Below are positions 1 to 8,177 of a stretch of 64,000 nucleotides of DNA, one piece after another. Under the pieces are notes generated by a model, which did no database searches, had not been told where the DNA came from, and worked only from the letters and a program-made list of their open reading frames with translations. The stretch's first letter is position 1; every line of letters starts with the position of its first letter. The DNA is from Bacteroides muris (ex Afrizal et al. 2022) (GTDB taxonomy: Bacteria; Bacteroidota; Bacteroidia; Bacteroidales; Bacteroidaceae). The stretch is from positions 1 through 64,000 of the forward strand of contig NZ_SRYZ01000021.1 of NCBI RefSeq assembly GCF_004793475.1. Reading direction: 5' to 3'. The position numbers and the translations under genes were made by a program.

Positions 1-92
1 GTTGAGTATTGTTCCATAACTCTAATTGATTGACACTCATAAAGCTACAAATAAATCTCCAATTAACCTACTGATTTACAATATATTATTCA

Positions 93-3000
93 TTGCAACA
101 ACGTTTATCTTCAATAAATTTTAAACAGCTTCTGAGTCTTTTCTGTTTCGATAACTACGGCTTGTTCGTCACCACCGCTACGGCAACCGTCAGCTCTACT
201 ACTGAAACAACAGGAACATTTGATGCCACAGTGCCCGACCATACGCGAATCATCCATTTTGTGGCCAACCAAAACATGTCGGAGTTTCCCGAAAATGCGT
301 TCTCCGGAAAATCAGAGACAGAAGTAATGGCCCTGCTGCAAGGCTCGTCCGGAAAAATGATTTACTGGGCACGTTTTGCTTGCGACAAGGAGAATACTGG
401 AGATAAAATAGACAAACAGTTGCAAGCAGCCGGTAATAGCATCCGGCTGATTCGTAACCATGCACGGATTTCCGTGAATGAAACGACTCAGAATAATGTT
501 TTCACCGTGACCGGATTTAAAGTCTACAACACGAATGGTTTCGGTACCGTGGCTCCCTATCATCCGGAAAAAGGATTCGATTTCTCTTGGGATGAAATAA
601 AGAGTGTCCCCTTCGTCACCCTTCCACTCAACCGTGCCAAGATGGATGACTTCCAGGATGTCACAACAGAGCTGAGCCAATATGTATTTGAATGTGAAAA
701 CAACCTTGACGATCCGGTCAGTGTAATCATTCGCGGACATCACCAAGGTGAAACACAAGACAGTTATTACCGCGTGATGCTGGTGGATGAAAATGGTGAC
801 CAGCTTCTGATATGCCGTAACCACCATTACATCGTAAACATCGTAGGCGAGCTCTCCTACGGCCAGCCCACCTTTGGCGAAGCATTGGAAGCCGCTGCCA
901 CCAACAACGTATGGATAGCCATTTCCGACGAGGTGACCGCAGTGGAAGACAACAGCTACCGCCTTTCCGTGGCGCAGACTTCTTATGTTCTCGACAGCGA
1001 AGAGGCTACCGGTCAGGGTTATTCTCTTGCATATACTGTGGAGGCAAAGAACGGCACGCCACTTACCGATGCCGATAAGCCGGACATCACTTGGCTGGAA
1101 GGAAACACCGTGGCGCAGCCAAGGATAGTGAATGACTTCAATCCTGCCACCGGCGCGGGAACCGTTACCATCACCACTTATGCCCTGGGAGAGAATGTGC
1201 ACCGCCTGGAAGGTACTCTGCTCGTAAAGAAAGGACGGCTGCAACGCAAAATCAAGGTCATCAAGATAAAGAAGCAGTCGTTTGTGCCTGCATGGATGGG
1301 GGCTCAGCTTTATGGCAAGATTACCGACCTCAGTAATCGCCCCAAGGCTACAGCCGTGTTCACCATTCCCGAAAGCTGTCCGGACGAACTCTTCCCCATG
1401 CGCGTGCTGATTTCGGCAAACGAACTTGATGTCCGCTCTGCTTCGGGCATGAAGCTCGACATCATCCGCAAAGGAGAACCCGGTTATGGAGAAGACAATG
1501 GCTGGGGATATAAGTATGTGTATACTGCAACCGCTTCGGGCGGGCAGCGGATTTACTTCGAGAGTATCCTTAATCAGGCGGAAATGGCTGAACGCAAAGT
1601 TGTCATCGAGGCAGCGCATTTCGAGCCTGTGGAACTGAAATTTCATTTCTCTGAGAAGAACAGAGCCATCACCATGCCTAAGTTGTCTCAGTATAATGCC
1701 GGAGCCGGCGGTAACGGTCCTAAGGACGAGCCTATCTACTATCGCATGGTTCCGCAGAAGAAGAAAGCCCGGGTAGTGTTCTATATGGAGTTGCATGAAA
1801 TGGGTACTGACTACACACCTCAAAATGCTATCAATGCCGGTGAGTCCGATGAATTTTTAGTGTACAACAGTAATTTGTTTCATTACAACGACGATGAATA
1901 TGCTGATGCCGGTCTTGGGTCTGCTGACAAGTTTGATTGTGAGTTCTTTCATGATGAGGCTACCGCGTGGTCGGATAAACAAGTTAATATGGGGCAGGTA
2001 TGTATGTTTAAGGCGCGTAAGCCCAATATTACTCCCGAACTCGGAGATGGTGTGTATCAGATTTATATGTATACCACCAAAGCAAAGAGTGCGGAGACAG
2101 TCCGCATTGCTTCCAATCTGCCTACTTTGGACGCGGTATTGAAGAGAGACGGTAATACCACAGGAAGTGATATGGATGACGACGGCGTAATAATTGGACC
2201 TGGTAAATACAAGGGAAACACTTACCGTAGCACCATTTTTGAGCTTGCCAACTACAGTCCGTTCCGTTTTGCTGCGGGCGTCAACTGGAATAAGCAAGGA
2301 TTTATTGAAGAAGGTACGGATGATGCCGCAACGGGCGATGTGCCCGAGAAGGTGACTGATTTGGAATGGAGTTATGAACCCGGCCGTGAAGTCGATATCG
2401 AGTTTGATATCACCAGTTTCAGGGGAATGAAGGATGTTAATAAACAGGAGTATGAGTCTGTCGATCCTTTCGGCCAACAGTTTGACATATTTATTGATGC
2501 TCCGATGCTGGAAATAGATGAGAACCGCTTAGGCAATCTTGGTGGTAAACTGAGAAAAGACTCCAAAGTGTCCGGTCGCTTTATTTATACCGTGGATGCC
2601 AATCGTGAGAAGGAACGCACTTATGGTCAGGCAGAAGCTTACCGGAAAGACGAAATGGGAGGAGTGGATCAGAGTGGTGAGCGCAAACGTCTTCCGTTCA
2701 AAGTGAAGAGTGCCGTGAGTGCCGGTGACATCACCGTTTCGTCCGATGAAGACATGGTAGTCTATTTTGCCAAGACATTCCGTGTAAGCAATCGCCCCAT
2801 CTCGGGCTCATTACGCTACAAATTGGCCGATGGAATAGTGCAGGATGTACCTCAGCATACCTTTGTGTCTTTTGAACGTACCGGCAACAATAGCCGCATC
2901 GGTGCAATCACCGTTGTGGGGAACGGCAAATATGAATTGCGCCTGCGTAGAGAGTATGATTTCAACTGGTATACACATGAAGTGGAATTGCGTTGCGAGA

Positions 3001-3095
3001 TTAGCGGAACTGTCTATAGCGCAAAGGTTCGGAACCTGGCTACTTTGTTTAGTAATCCTGATATTGTCCTCGAACCGGTTTCGGCAGGCAACTAA
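93..3095 (+). CDS. Large fimbrillin-like surface protein, 5' end missing
   Basis: The reading frame is about 1,000 residues of beta-rich sequence typical of long Bacteroidales fimbrillin-associated (possibly DUF4906-type) surface proteins; this is from recalled family style, not a search. The first recognisable stretch (FDNYGLFVTTATATVSSTTE, near residue 20) corresponds to the interior of a fimbrillin N-terminal domain. The signal peptide, lipobox Cys and first strand expected before it are absent. The only in-frame start upstream is a TTG at 93, and the first 140 bases are AT-rich and do not look coding. I infer that the gene was truncated or recombined at its 5' end, or that the upstream part lies in another frame outside the window. 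If expressed, it would be an accessory or tip protein of a surface fibre. A terminator-like hairpin follows the stop. Confidence 0.55.
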   Translation: MQQRLSSINFKQLLSLFCFDNYGLFVTTATATVSSTTETTGTFDATVPDHTRIIHFVANQNMSEFPENAFSGKSETEVMALLQGSSGKMIYWARFACDKENTGDKIDKQLQAAGNSIRLIRNHARISVNETTQNNVFTVTGFKVYNTNGFGTVAPYHPEKGFDFSWDEIKSVPFVTLPLNRAKMDDFQDVTTELSQYVFECENNLDDPVSVIIRGHHQGETQDSYYRVMLVDENGDQLLICRNHHYIVNIVGELSYGQPTFGEALEAAATNNVWIAISDEVTAVEDNSYRLSVAQTSYVLDSEEATGQGYSLAYTVEAKNGTPLTDADKPDITWLEGNTVAQPRIVNDFNPATGAGTVTITTYALGENVHRLEGTLLVKKGRLQRKIKVIKIKKQSFVPAWMGAQLYGKITDLSNRPKATAVFTIPESCPDELFPMRVLISANELDVRSASGMKLDIIRKGEPGYGEDNGWGYKYVYTATASGGQRIYFESILNQAEMAERKVVIEAAHFEPVELKFHFSEKNRAITMPKLSQYNAGAGGNGPKDEPIYYRMVPQKKKARVVFYMELHEMGTDYTPQNAINAGESDEFLVYNSNLFHYNDDEYADAGLGSADKFDCEFFHDEATAWSDKQVNMGQVCMFKARKPNITPELGDGVYQIYMYTTKAKSAETVRIASNLPTLDAVLKRDGNTTGSDMDDDGVIIGPGKYKGNTYRSTIFELANYSPFRFAAGVNWNKQGFIEEGTDDAATGDVPEKVTDLEWSYEPGREVDIEFDITSFRGMKDVNKQEYESVDPFGQQFDIFIDAPMLEIDENRLGNLGGKLRKDSKVSGRFIYTVDANREKERTYGQAEAYRKDEMGGVDQSGERKRLPFKVKSAVSAGDITVSSDEDMVVYFAKTFRVSNRPISGSLRYKLADGIVQDVPQHTFVSFERTGNNSRIGAITVVGNGKYELRLRREYDFNWYTHEVELRCEISGTVYSAKVRNLATLFSNPDIVLEPVSAGN

Positions 3096-3117
3096 AGTTT
3101 CTAAGTAATAGCTCTTG

Positions 3118-3159
3118 TTTTCAGGCACCCGTCGCGCAACAAGGACGGGTGCCTGAAAA
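3118..3159 (+). terminator. 16-bp stem hairpin after the fimbrillin-like gene
   Basis: TTTTCAGGCACCCGTC (3118-3133) pairs perfectly with 3144-3159 around a 10-base loop. The stem sits 23 bases after the stop and is followed by only short T stretches. Because of its flanking A and T runs it could work in both directions. Confidence 0.7.
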
Positions 3160-3199
3160 TTTATGTTTCTCTTCTTAATCCCTATAAACACTGCTGCTT

Positions 3200-4102
3200 A
3201 TGAAAACGTTACATACCCTTTTCCTGGCGTCTCTATACTGTCTGGCAACCGCTTTTTGTCTGCAAGCCCGGGCGCAGCAGGCTTCCTCGTTCCGGTTGCC
3301 CGATGTGCCTGCCGTCCTTGCCACACCCGAAGAACGGGCCGCTTATTTGTCGTGCCACTATTGAGACCATTTCGATTTCTCCGATGTCTCTCTCATCGAC
3401 CGCCCGGAAGTCACCGAGCAGGCTTTTGTCGACTTTATCGGCATCCTGCCTTATACCGACCGGGCGGACACTGCCCTGGAGACCTTGTTGCATCGTGCCT
3501 CTGTCGGGAAGAAAATGCTGCGCCATTTCATTTTGTTGGGCGACAAATACCTTTATGAACCCAACTCGCCCATGCACAACGAAGAATTGTACATCCTGAT
3601 GCTGCGTGCCCTGCTGGCCAATCCCGCACTGGACGAAACCGAGAAAATACGTCCGCGCCACAGGCTGGAGACAGCACTGAAGAACCGGCCGGGACATACG
3701 GCTGCCGACTTCGGCTTTGTCTGCCGCGACGGCCGTCGGATGCAACTGAATGCCGTCTGTGCCCCTTATCTTATTCTCTATTTCAACGACCCTGACTGTG
3801 ATGATTGCCGCCGTGCCAAAGAGCGCCTTGTCACCTCGCAATCCTTGAACAGGCTGATGGATTCGGGTAGCCTTGCCCTGCTTTCGGTATGCGTAGGGGG
3901 CAAGACGGCCGCCTGGCAGCAAGCCGCCTTTCCTGCCCGCTGGATAGATGGCTATGACGAAGGACGGCAACTCACCCGCCGGCAGGTGTACGACCTGAAG
4001 GCGATGCCTACCCTATATTTGCTTGACAGCCGGAAACGGGTTATCCTTAAAGATACCTCTATCGACAAGATTGAAGAGTGCTTACGGCATTCTGTCCGAT
4101 GA
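3200..4102 (+). pseudogene. DUF5106/thioredoxin-like protein with in-frame TGA
   Basis: ATG 3200 opens a signal peptide (MKTLHTLFLASLYCLATAFC...), then a DUF5106-like region. Codon 55 (3362-3364) is TGA, after which the same frame runs open to 4102. Around the stop the protein reads YLSCHY-stop-DHFDFSD. Family members, as I recall them, carry HYWDxFDF here, so the stop most simply derives from TGG (Trp). The downstream part keeps conserved stretches (PEVTEQAFVDFIGILP) and a C-terminal thioredoxin-like fold with a CDDC motif (near residue 200), as in TlpA-like periplasmic proteins. As written, only a 54-residue peptide would be made from the normal start; ATG 3515 is an in-frame internal start for the C-terminal part. 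Recent inactivation, readthrough and sequencing error are all possible. Confidence 0.8.
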
Positions 4103-4152
4103 TGTCCTCTGACTCCTGTAGATAAAAAAGCCGTGATATTTGTAGCGTTTCA

Positions 4153-4184
4153 TTTGTTCGTTTCATAAATAAGTCGTTACTTTG
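4153..4184 (+). promoter_or_regulatory. Probable promoter of the carB leader
   Basis: TTTG at 4153-4156 lies 20 bases before TTACTTTG (4177-4184), one base off the Bacteroidota -7 consensus TAnnTTTG. It would start transcription just before the leader ORF at 4204. Confidence 0.55.
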
Positions 4185-4203
4185 CATAAATTTTAAAGAG
4201 ACT

Positions 4204-4320
4204 ATGCAATCGCAGGAAATGAGAAGCAAATATAACCTCCGTTCGAATGAATTTCATTCGGGGACCGTCGGTTTCTCTTTTTTCGAGGAAGATATTTTTA
4301 GTTCTTTGGTAATGCGTTAA
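4204..4320 (+). CDS. Candidate 38-residue leader peptide of carB
   Basis: ATG 4204 opens a 38-codon frame (MQSQEMRSKY... ending ...FSSLVMR) that stops with TAA at 4318-4320. The stop falls immediately after ATGCGT, the 5' arm of a terminator hairpin, so a ribosome finishing this peptide would cover the stem. The last third of the frame is T-rich (TTTCTCTTTTTT near 4271-4282 and ATATTTTTAGTTCTTT near 4293-4308). A perfect CGAATGA/TCATTCG hairpin (4244-4260) lies in mid-frame. The layout matches the E. coli pyrBI leader, where low UTP stalls polymerase in U-rich RNA and lets the translating ribosome block the terminator. The peptide sequence itself is probably unimportant. Confidence 0.5.
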   Translation: MQSQEMRSKYNLRSNEFHSGTVGFSFFEEDIFSSLVMR

Positions 4321-4348
4321 TCCTTTATTGGGTGACGCATTTTTTTTT
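4312..4348 (+). terminator. Intrinsic terminator / attenuator before carB
   Basis: ATGCGT (4312-4317) pairs with ACGCAT (4335-4340), extendable by one A-T pair, followed by nine T (4340-4348). It lies between the leader promoter and the carB start, so readthrough is needed to express carB. Confidence 0.65.
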
Positions 4349-4394
4349 GTGTCCGAACGTGAAGAAGAAAAATAATAGACAACAACAAGAGAAT

Positions 4395-7300
4395 ATGGAA
4401 AAGAATTTAAAGAAAGTGCTTGTCTTGGGCTCTGGTGCGCTCAAGATTGGTCAGGCCGGAGAGTTCGACTATTCCGGTTCGCAGGCGTTGAAGGCGTTGC
4501 GCGAAGAAGGTATCGGTTCTGTGTTGGTAAATCCTAATATTGCCACTATCCAGACATCGGAAGGTATTGCCGATCAAGTTTATTTCCTGCCGGTGACTCC
4601 CTATTTCGTGGAAGAAATCATCAAGAAGGAACGTCCCGACGGAATCCTGTTGGCTTTCGGCGGACAGACAGCATTGAACTGCGGTACGGAACTCTATCAA
4701 AACGGCATTCTTGAGAAATATGGCGTGCGTGTGCTGGGTACTTCCGTTGAGGCAATCATGTATACCGAAGACCGTGACCTCTTTGTGAAGAAGCTGGATG
4801 AGATTCCGATGAAGACTCCGAAAAGCCAGGCTGTGGAAGGCATGGAAGATGCGCTGAAGGCAGCCCGCGAAATAGGCTATCCGGTTATGGTGCGCTCGGC
4901 GTATGCTCTGGGTGGACTGGGAAGTGGCATCTGTCCGGATGAAGAATCCTTCATTAAACTGGCCGAAAGCTCTTTCGCTTTTTCTCAGCAGATATTGGTA
5001 GAAGAGTCTTTGAAGGGGTGGAAAGAAATTGAGTTCGAGGTAATCCGCGATGCCAACGACCACTGCTTCACGGTGGCAAGCATGGAAAACTTCGACCCGC
5101 TGGGTATCCATACGGGCGAGTCTATCGTAGTGGCTCCTACTTGTTCGCTGACCGACGAGCAGGTGAAGATGTTGCAGGAACTTTCTACCAAATGTATCCG
5201 CCACCTGGGCATTGTGGGCGAATGTAACATCCAGTATGCGTTCAATGCCGAAACAAACGACTATCGTGTCATCGAGGTGAACGCACGATTGTCCCGTTCT
5301 TCTGCATTGGCTTCCAAGGCTACCGGTTATCCGCTGGCATTTGTGGCTGCCAAGATTGCTTTGGGCTATACGCTCGACCAGATTGGCGAAATGAGAACTC
5401 CAAATTCTGCATATGTTGCTCCGCAGCTTGATTATCTGATTTGCAAGATTCCGCGTTGGGACTTGACGAAGTTCGTAGGCGTCAGCCGTGAAATCGGCTC
5501 CAGCATGAAGTCTGTGGGCGAAATCATGTCTATCGGCCGCTCTTTCGAAGAAATCATTCAGAAGGGGCTGCGTATGATTGGCCAAGGAATGCATGGTTTC
5601 GTGGGAAATGAAGGCGTGGAATTCGAAGACCTGGATTATGAACTGTCTCACCCTACTGACCTGCGTGTCTTTGCCATTGCTGAGGCTCTGGAAAAGGGAT
5701 ATGCCATCGACCGTATCTTTGAACTGACCAAGATTGATCCTTGGTTCTTGGGCAAGCTGAAGAACATCGTAGACTACAAGCAGAAACTTTCTCAATATAA
5801 TAAGGTGGAAGACATCCCTGCCGACATGCTGCGTGAAGCAAAAGTGCTTGGCTTCTCCGACTTCCAGATTGCCCGCTTCGTGTTGAATCCGCAAGGCAAT
5901 ATGGAGAAGGAAAACCTTGCCGTACGCGCCCGTCGTAAGGAGTTGGGCATCCTGCCTGCCGTGAAGCGCATCAATACGGTGGCTTCCGAGCATCCGGAAC
6001 TGACAAACTACCTCTACATGACGTATGCGGTTCAGGGCTACGATGTGAACTATTACAAGAATGAAAAGTCTGTGGTCGTACTTGGCTCGGGCGCTTACCG
6101 CATCGGTTCGTCCGTAGAGTTTGACTGGTGTTCGGTGAATGCCGTTCAGACGGCCCGCAAGCTGGGTTACAAGTCCATTATGATTAACTATAACCCCGAA
6201 ACCGTTTCTACGGACTACGACATGTGCGACCGTCTGTACTTTGACGAGCTCTCCTTCGAACGCGTGCTCGACGTTATCGACTTGGAGCAGCCGCGCGGTG
6301 TCATCGTGTCAGTGGGCGGACAGATTCCAAACAACCTGGCAATGAAGCTTCACCGCCAGTCCGTTCCCGTGCTGGGTACTTCTCCCATCTCCATCGACCG
6401 TGCGGAAAACCGCAACAAGTTTTCTGCTATGCTCGACCAACTTGGCATCGATCAGCCGGCTTGGCAGGAACTCACCAGCCTGGAAGATGTGAAAGGCTTT
6501 GTGGAGAAGGTAGGATATCCGGTACTGGTACGTCCGTCTTACGTACTCTCCGGTGCTGCGATGAACGTATGCTATGACGAAGAAGAATTGGAAAACTTCT
6601 TGAAGATGGCTGCTGAGGTGTCCAAGGAATATCCGGTGGTTGTATCCCAGTTCTTGCAGAATACCAAGGAGATTGAGTTCGATGCTGTTGCCCAAAACGG
6701 TGAGGTGGTAGAATATGCCATCTCCGAGCACGTGGAGTTTGCCGGTGTGCACTCCGGTGATGCTACGTTGGTATTCCCGGCACAGAAGATTTACTTTGCA
6801 ACGGCACGTCGCATCAAGAAAATCAGCCGTCAGATTGCGAAGGAACTCAATATCTCCGGTCCTTTCAATATACAGTTCCTGGCACGCAACAACGAGGTGA
6901 AGGTTATCGAGTGTAATCTCCGTGCGTCGCGCAGCTTCCCGTTCGTATCGAAGGTGCTGAAGCGCAACTTCATCGAGACTGCTACCCGCATTATGCTGGA
7001 TGCTCCTTATACACAACCGGATAAGTCGGCATTCGACATCGACCGTATCGGTGTGAAGGCAAGCCAGTTCTCTTTCTCCCGTCTGCACAAGGCAGACCCG
7101 GTATTGGGTGTAGACATGTCATCTACCGGTGAGGTGGGCTGTATTGGAGACGATTTCTCCGAGGCGTTGCTGAATGCCATGATTGCTACCGGATTCAGAA
7201 TCCCTCGTCGCGAGAAGGGAGTGATGTTCTCCTCCGGAGCCATGAAGTCTAAGGTCGATTTGCTGGATGCCAGCCGCATGCTCTTTGCCAAAGGTTATAA

Positions 7301-7622
7301 GATTTATGCTACGGCAGGTACTGCCGCTTTCCTTAATGCTCACGGCGTGACGACAGAAGCTGTTTACTGGCCGGATGAACGCCCGGATGCGGAAAACAAT
7401 GTGATGACGATGATTGCCGACCATGCCTTCGACTTGATTGTCAACATTCCGAAGAATCATACGAAACGCGAGCTGACCAATGGCTACAAGATTCGTCGCG
7501 GTGCCATTGACCACAATATTCCGTTGATTACCAATGCTCGCCTGGCAAGTGCCTTTATCGAGGCATTCTGCGAAATGAAGCTGGAAGATATTCAGATTAA
7601 GAGCTGGCAGGAGTACAAATAA
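4395..7622 (+). CDS. carB: Carbamoyl-phosphate synthase large subunit
   Basis: CarB makes carbamoyl phosphate from bicarbonate, ATP and ammonia delivered by the CarA glutaminase subunit, feeding pyrimidine and arginine synthesis in the cytosol. At 1,075 residues it has the usual length. It has the internal duplication of the family: an N-terminal pre-ATP-grasp/ATP-grasp half beginning VLGSGALKIGQAGEFDYSG, a second beginning VLGSGAYRIGSSVEFDW (about residue 560), and a C-terminal MGS-like allosteric domain (about 945-1075) with GYKIYATAGTAAFL. The start chosen is ATG 4395 (MEKNLKKVLVLGSGALK); the frame is open upstream but the extra 21 codons are low-complexity and lie after the attenuator. 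carA is not in this window. Regulation by the leader-peptide attenuator just upstream is inferred. Confidence 0.97.
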   Translation: MEKNLKKVLVLGSGALKIGQAGEFDYSGSQALKALREEGIGSVLVNPNIATIQTSEGIADQVYFLPVTPYFVEEIIKKERPDGILLAFGGQTALNCGTELYQNGILEKYGVRVLGTSVEAIMYTEDRDLFVKKLDEIPMKTPKSQAVEGMEDALKAAREIGYPVMVRSAYALGGLGSGICPDEESFIKLAESSFAFSQQILVEESLKGWKEIEFEVIRDANDHCFTVASMENFDPLGIHTGESIVVAPTCSLTDEQVKMLQELSTKCIRHLGIVGECNIQYAFNAETNDYRVIEVNARLSRSSALASKATGYPLAFVAAKIALGYTLDQIGEMRTPNSAYVAPQLDYLICKIPRWDLTKFVGVSREIGSSMKSVGEIMSIGRSFEEIIQKGLRMIGQGMHGFVGNEGVEFEDLDYELSHPTDLRVFAIAEALEKGYAIDRIFELTKIDPWFLGKLKNIVDYKQKLSQYNKVEDIPADMLREAKVLGFSDFQIARFVLNPQGNMEKENLAVRARRKELGILPAVKRINTVASEHPELTNYLYMTYAVQGYDVNYYKNEKSVVVLGSGAYRIGSSVEFDWCSVNAVQTARKLGYKSIMINYNPETVSTDYDMCDRLYFDELSFERVLDVIDLEQPRGVIVSVGGQIPNNLAMKLHRQSVPVLGTSPISIDRAENRNKFSAMLDQLGIDQPAWQELTSLEDVKGFVEKVGYPVLVRPSYVLSGAAMNVCYDEEELENFLKMAAEVSKEYPVVVSQFLQNTKEIEFDAVAQNGEVVEYAISEHVEFAGVHSGDATLVFPAQKIYFATARRIKKISRQIAKELNISGPFNIQFLARNNEVKVIECNLRASRSFPFVSKVLKRNFIETATRIMLDAPYTQPDKSAFDIDRIGVKASQFSFSRLHKADPVLGVDMSSTGEVGCIGDDFSEALLNAMIATGFRIPRREKGVMFSSGAMKSKVDLLDASRMLFAKGYKIYATAGTAAFLNAHGVTTEAVYWPDERPDAENNVMTMIADHAFDLIVNIPKNHTKRELTNGYKIRRGAIDHNIPLITNARLASAFIEAFCEMKLEDIQIKSWQEYK

Positions 7623-7647
7623 ATTGTTTGTTCTGTAAAACGATTGC

Positions 7648-7684
7648 AAGAGCGGAAAGCCGAAGGGGTTTCCGCTCTTTTGTT
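7648..7684 (+). terminator. Terminator of carB
   Basis: AAGAGCGGAAA (7648-7658) pairs perfectly with 7669-7679, and T-rich sequence follows (7678-7684). Confidence 0.9.
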
Positions 7685-7740
7685 ATACTGGGCTTATTTC
7701 CCTGTCTTGGCTTAGGGTTGAGTCTCTGTATGAAGCAAAA

Positions 7741-7824
7741 GAAGAAACTTTATCCGATAGCATAGCCGTTGGCAATCCGGCAAAGGTAATCCGGAAAATG
7801 AAGCAAAAAAAAATAATAGTATAA
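7741..7824 (+). pseudogene. Remnant of a hexapeptide acetyltransferase C-terminus
   Basis: One frame ending in TAA at 7822-7824 reads SDSIAVGNPAKVIRKMK, the typical last turn and tail of left-handed beta-helix (LacA/Maa/CysE-like) acetyltransferases. Upstream the frame quickly loses any resemblance, there is no start codon, and no hexapeptide repeats remain. It lies between the carB terminator and the tRNA-Val promoter, so I read it as debris of a deleted gene. Confidence 0.4.
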
Positions 7825-7889
7825 GTATTTGAAAATCAGAGTATATTATTAATTGGTTAAAAAAATATCGAAAAATATTATGCAAAAGT

Positions 7890-7920
7890 TTTGGTAATAT
7901 CAAAATAAGCTGTATCTTTG
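7890..7920 (+). promoter_or_regulatory. Promoter of tRNA-Val
   Basis: TTTG (7890-7893), 19-base spacer, TATCTTTG (7913-7920): an exact match to the Bacteroidota sigma-factor consensus, 25 bases before the tRNA. Confidence 0.85.
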
Positions 7921-7945
7921 CATCGCTTTTGAAACGGAAGTGTAC

Positions 7946-8020
7946 GGGCGTTTAGCTCAGCTGGTTCAGAGCATCTGCCTTACAAGCAGAGGGTCGGCGG
8001 TTCGAATCCGTCAACGCCCA
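7946..8020 (+). tRNA. tRNA-Val (anticodon TAC)
   Basis: A 75-base cloverleaf. Acceptor stem GGGCGTT/AACGCCC, D stem GCTC/GAGC, anticodon stem TCTGC/GCAGA with loop CTTACAA (anticodon TAC, reading GTA/GTG-type Val codons), T loop TTCGAAT, discriminator A. CCA is not encoded. It has its own consensus promoter and a terminator directly downstream. Confidence 0.97.
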
Positions 8021-8040
8021 CTGGAAATTTTGTTCGAAAG

Positions 8041-8074
8041 TGGTCTTGCAAGCGATTGTAAGGCCATTTTTTTT
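8041..8074 (+). terminator. Terminator of tRNA-Val
   Basis: TGGTCTT (8041-8047) pairs with AAGGCCA (8060-8066, one G-T pair), followed by eight T (8067-8074). Confidence 0.8.
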
Positions 8075-8115
8075 ATCCATTGACTTCCTTTTCTTAAAAT
8101 CTTTATCCTTTATGT

Positions 8116-8145
8116 CTTGTTACTCAGAAAAAAGCAGTAATTTTG
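8116..8145 (+). promoter_or_regulatory. Promoter of purB
   Basis: CTTG (8116-8119), 18-base spacer, TAATTTTG (8138-8145), a full match at the -7 box, 32 bases before the purB start. Confidence 0.7.
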
Positions 8146-8177
8146 CAATCCGATAATTATCATCATAAATACGACGT

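Noticed and set aside
312-1823. 503-codon open frame on the minus strand
   Set aside because: It is antisense to the fimbrillin-like gene, with no recognisable domain; long antisense frames are common opposite GC-moderate genes here.
4407-5993. 528-codon minus-strand frame
   Set aside because: Shadow of carB, which is certain on the plus strand.
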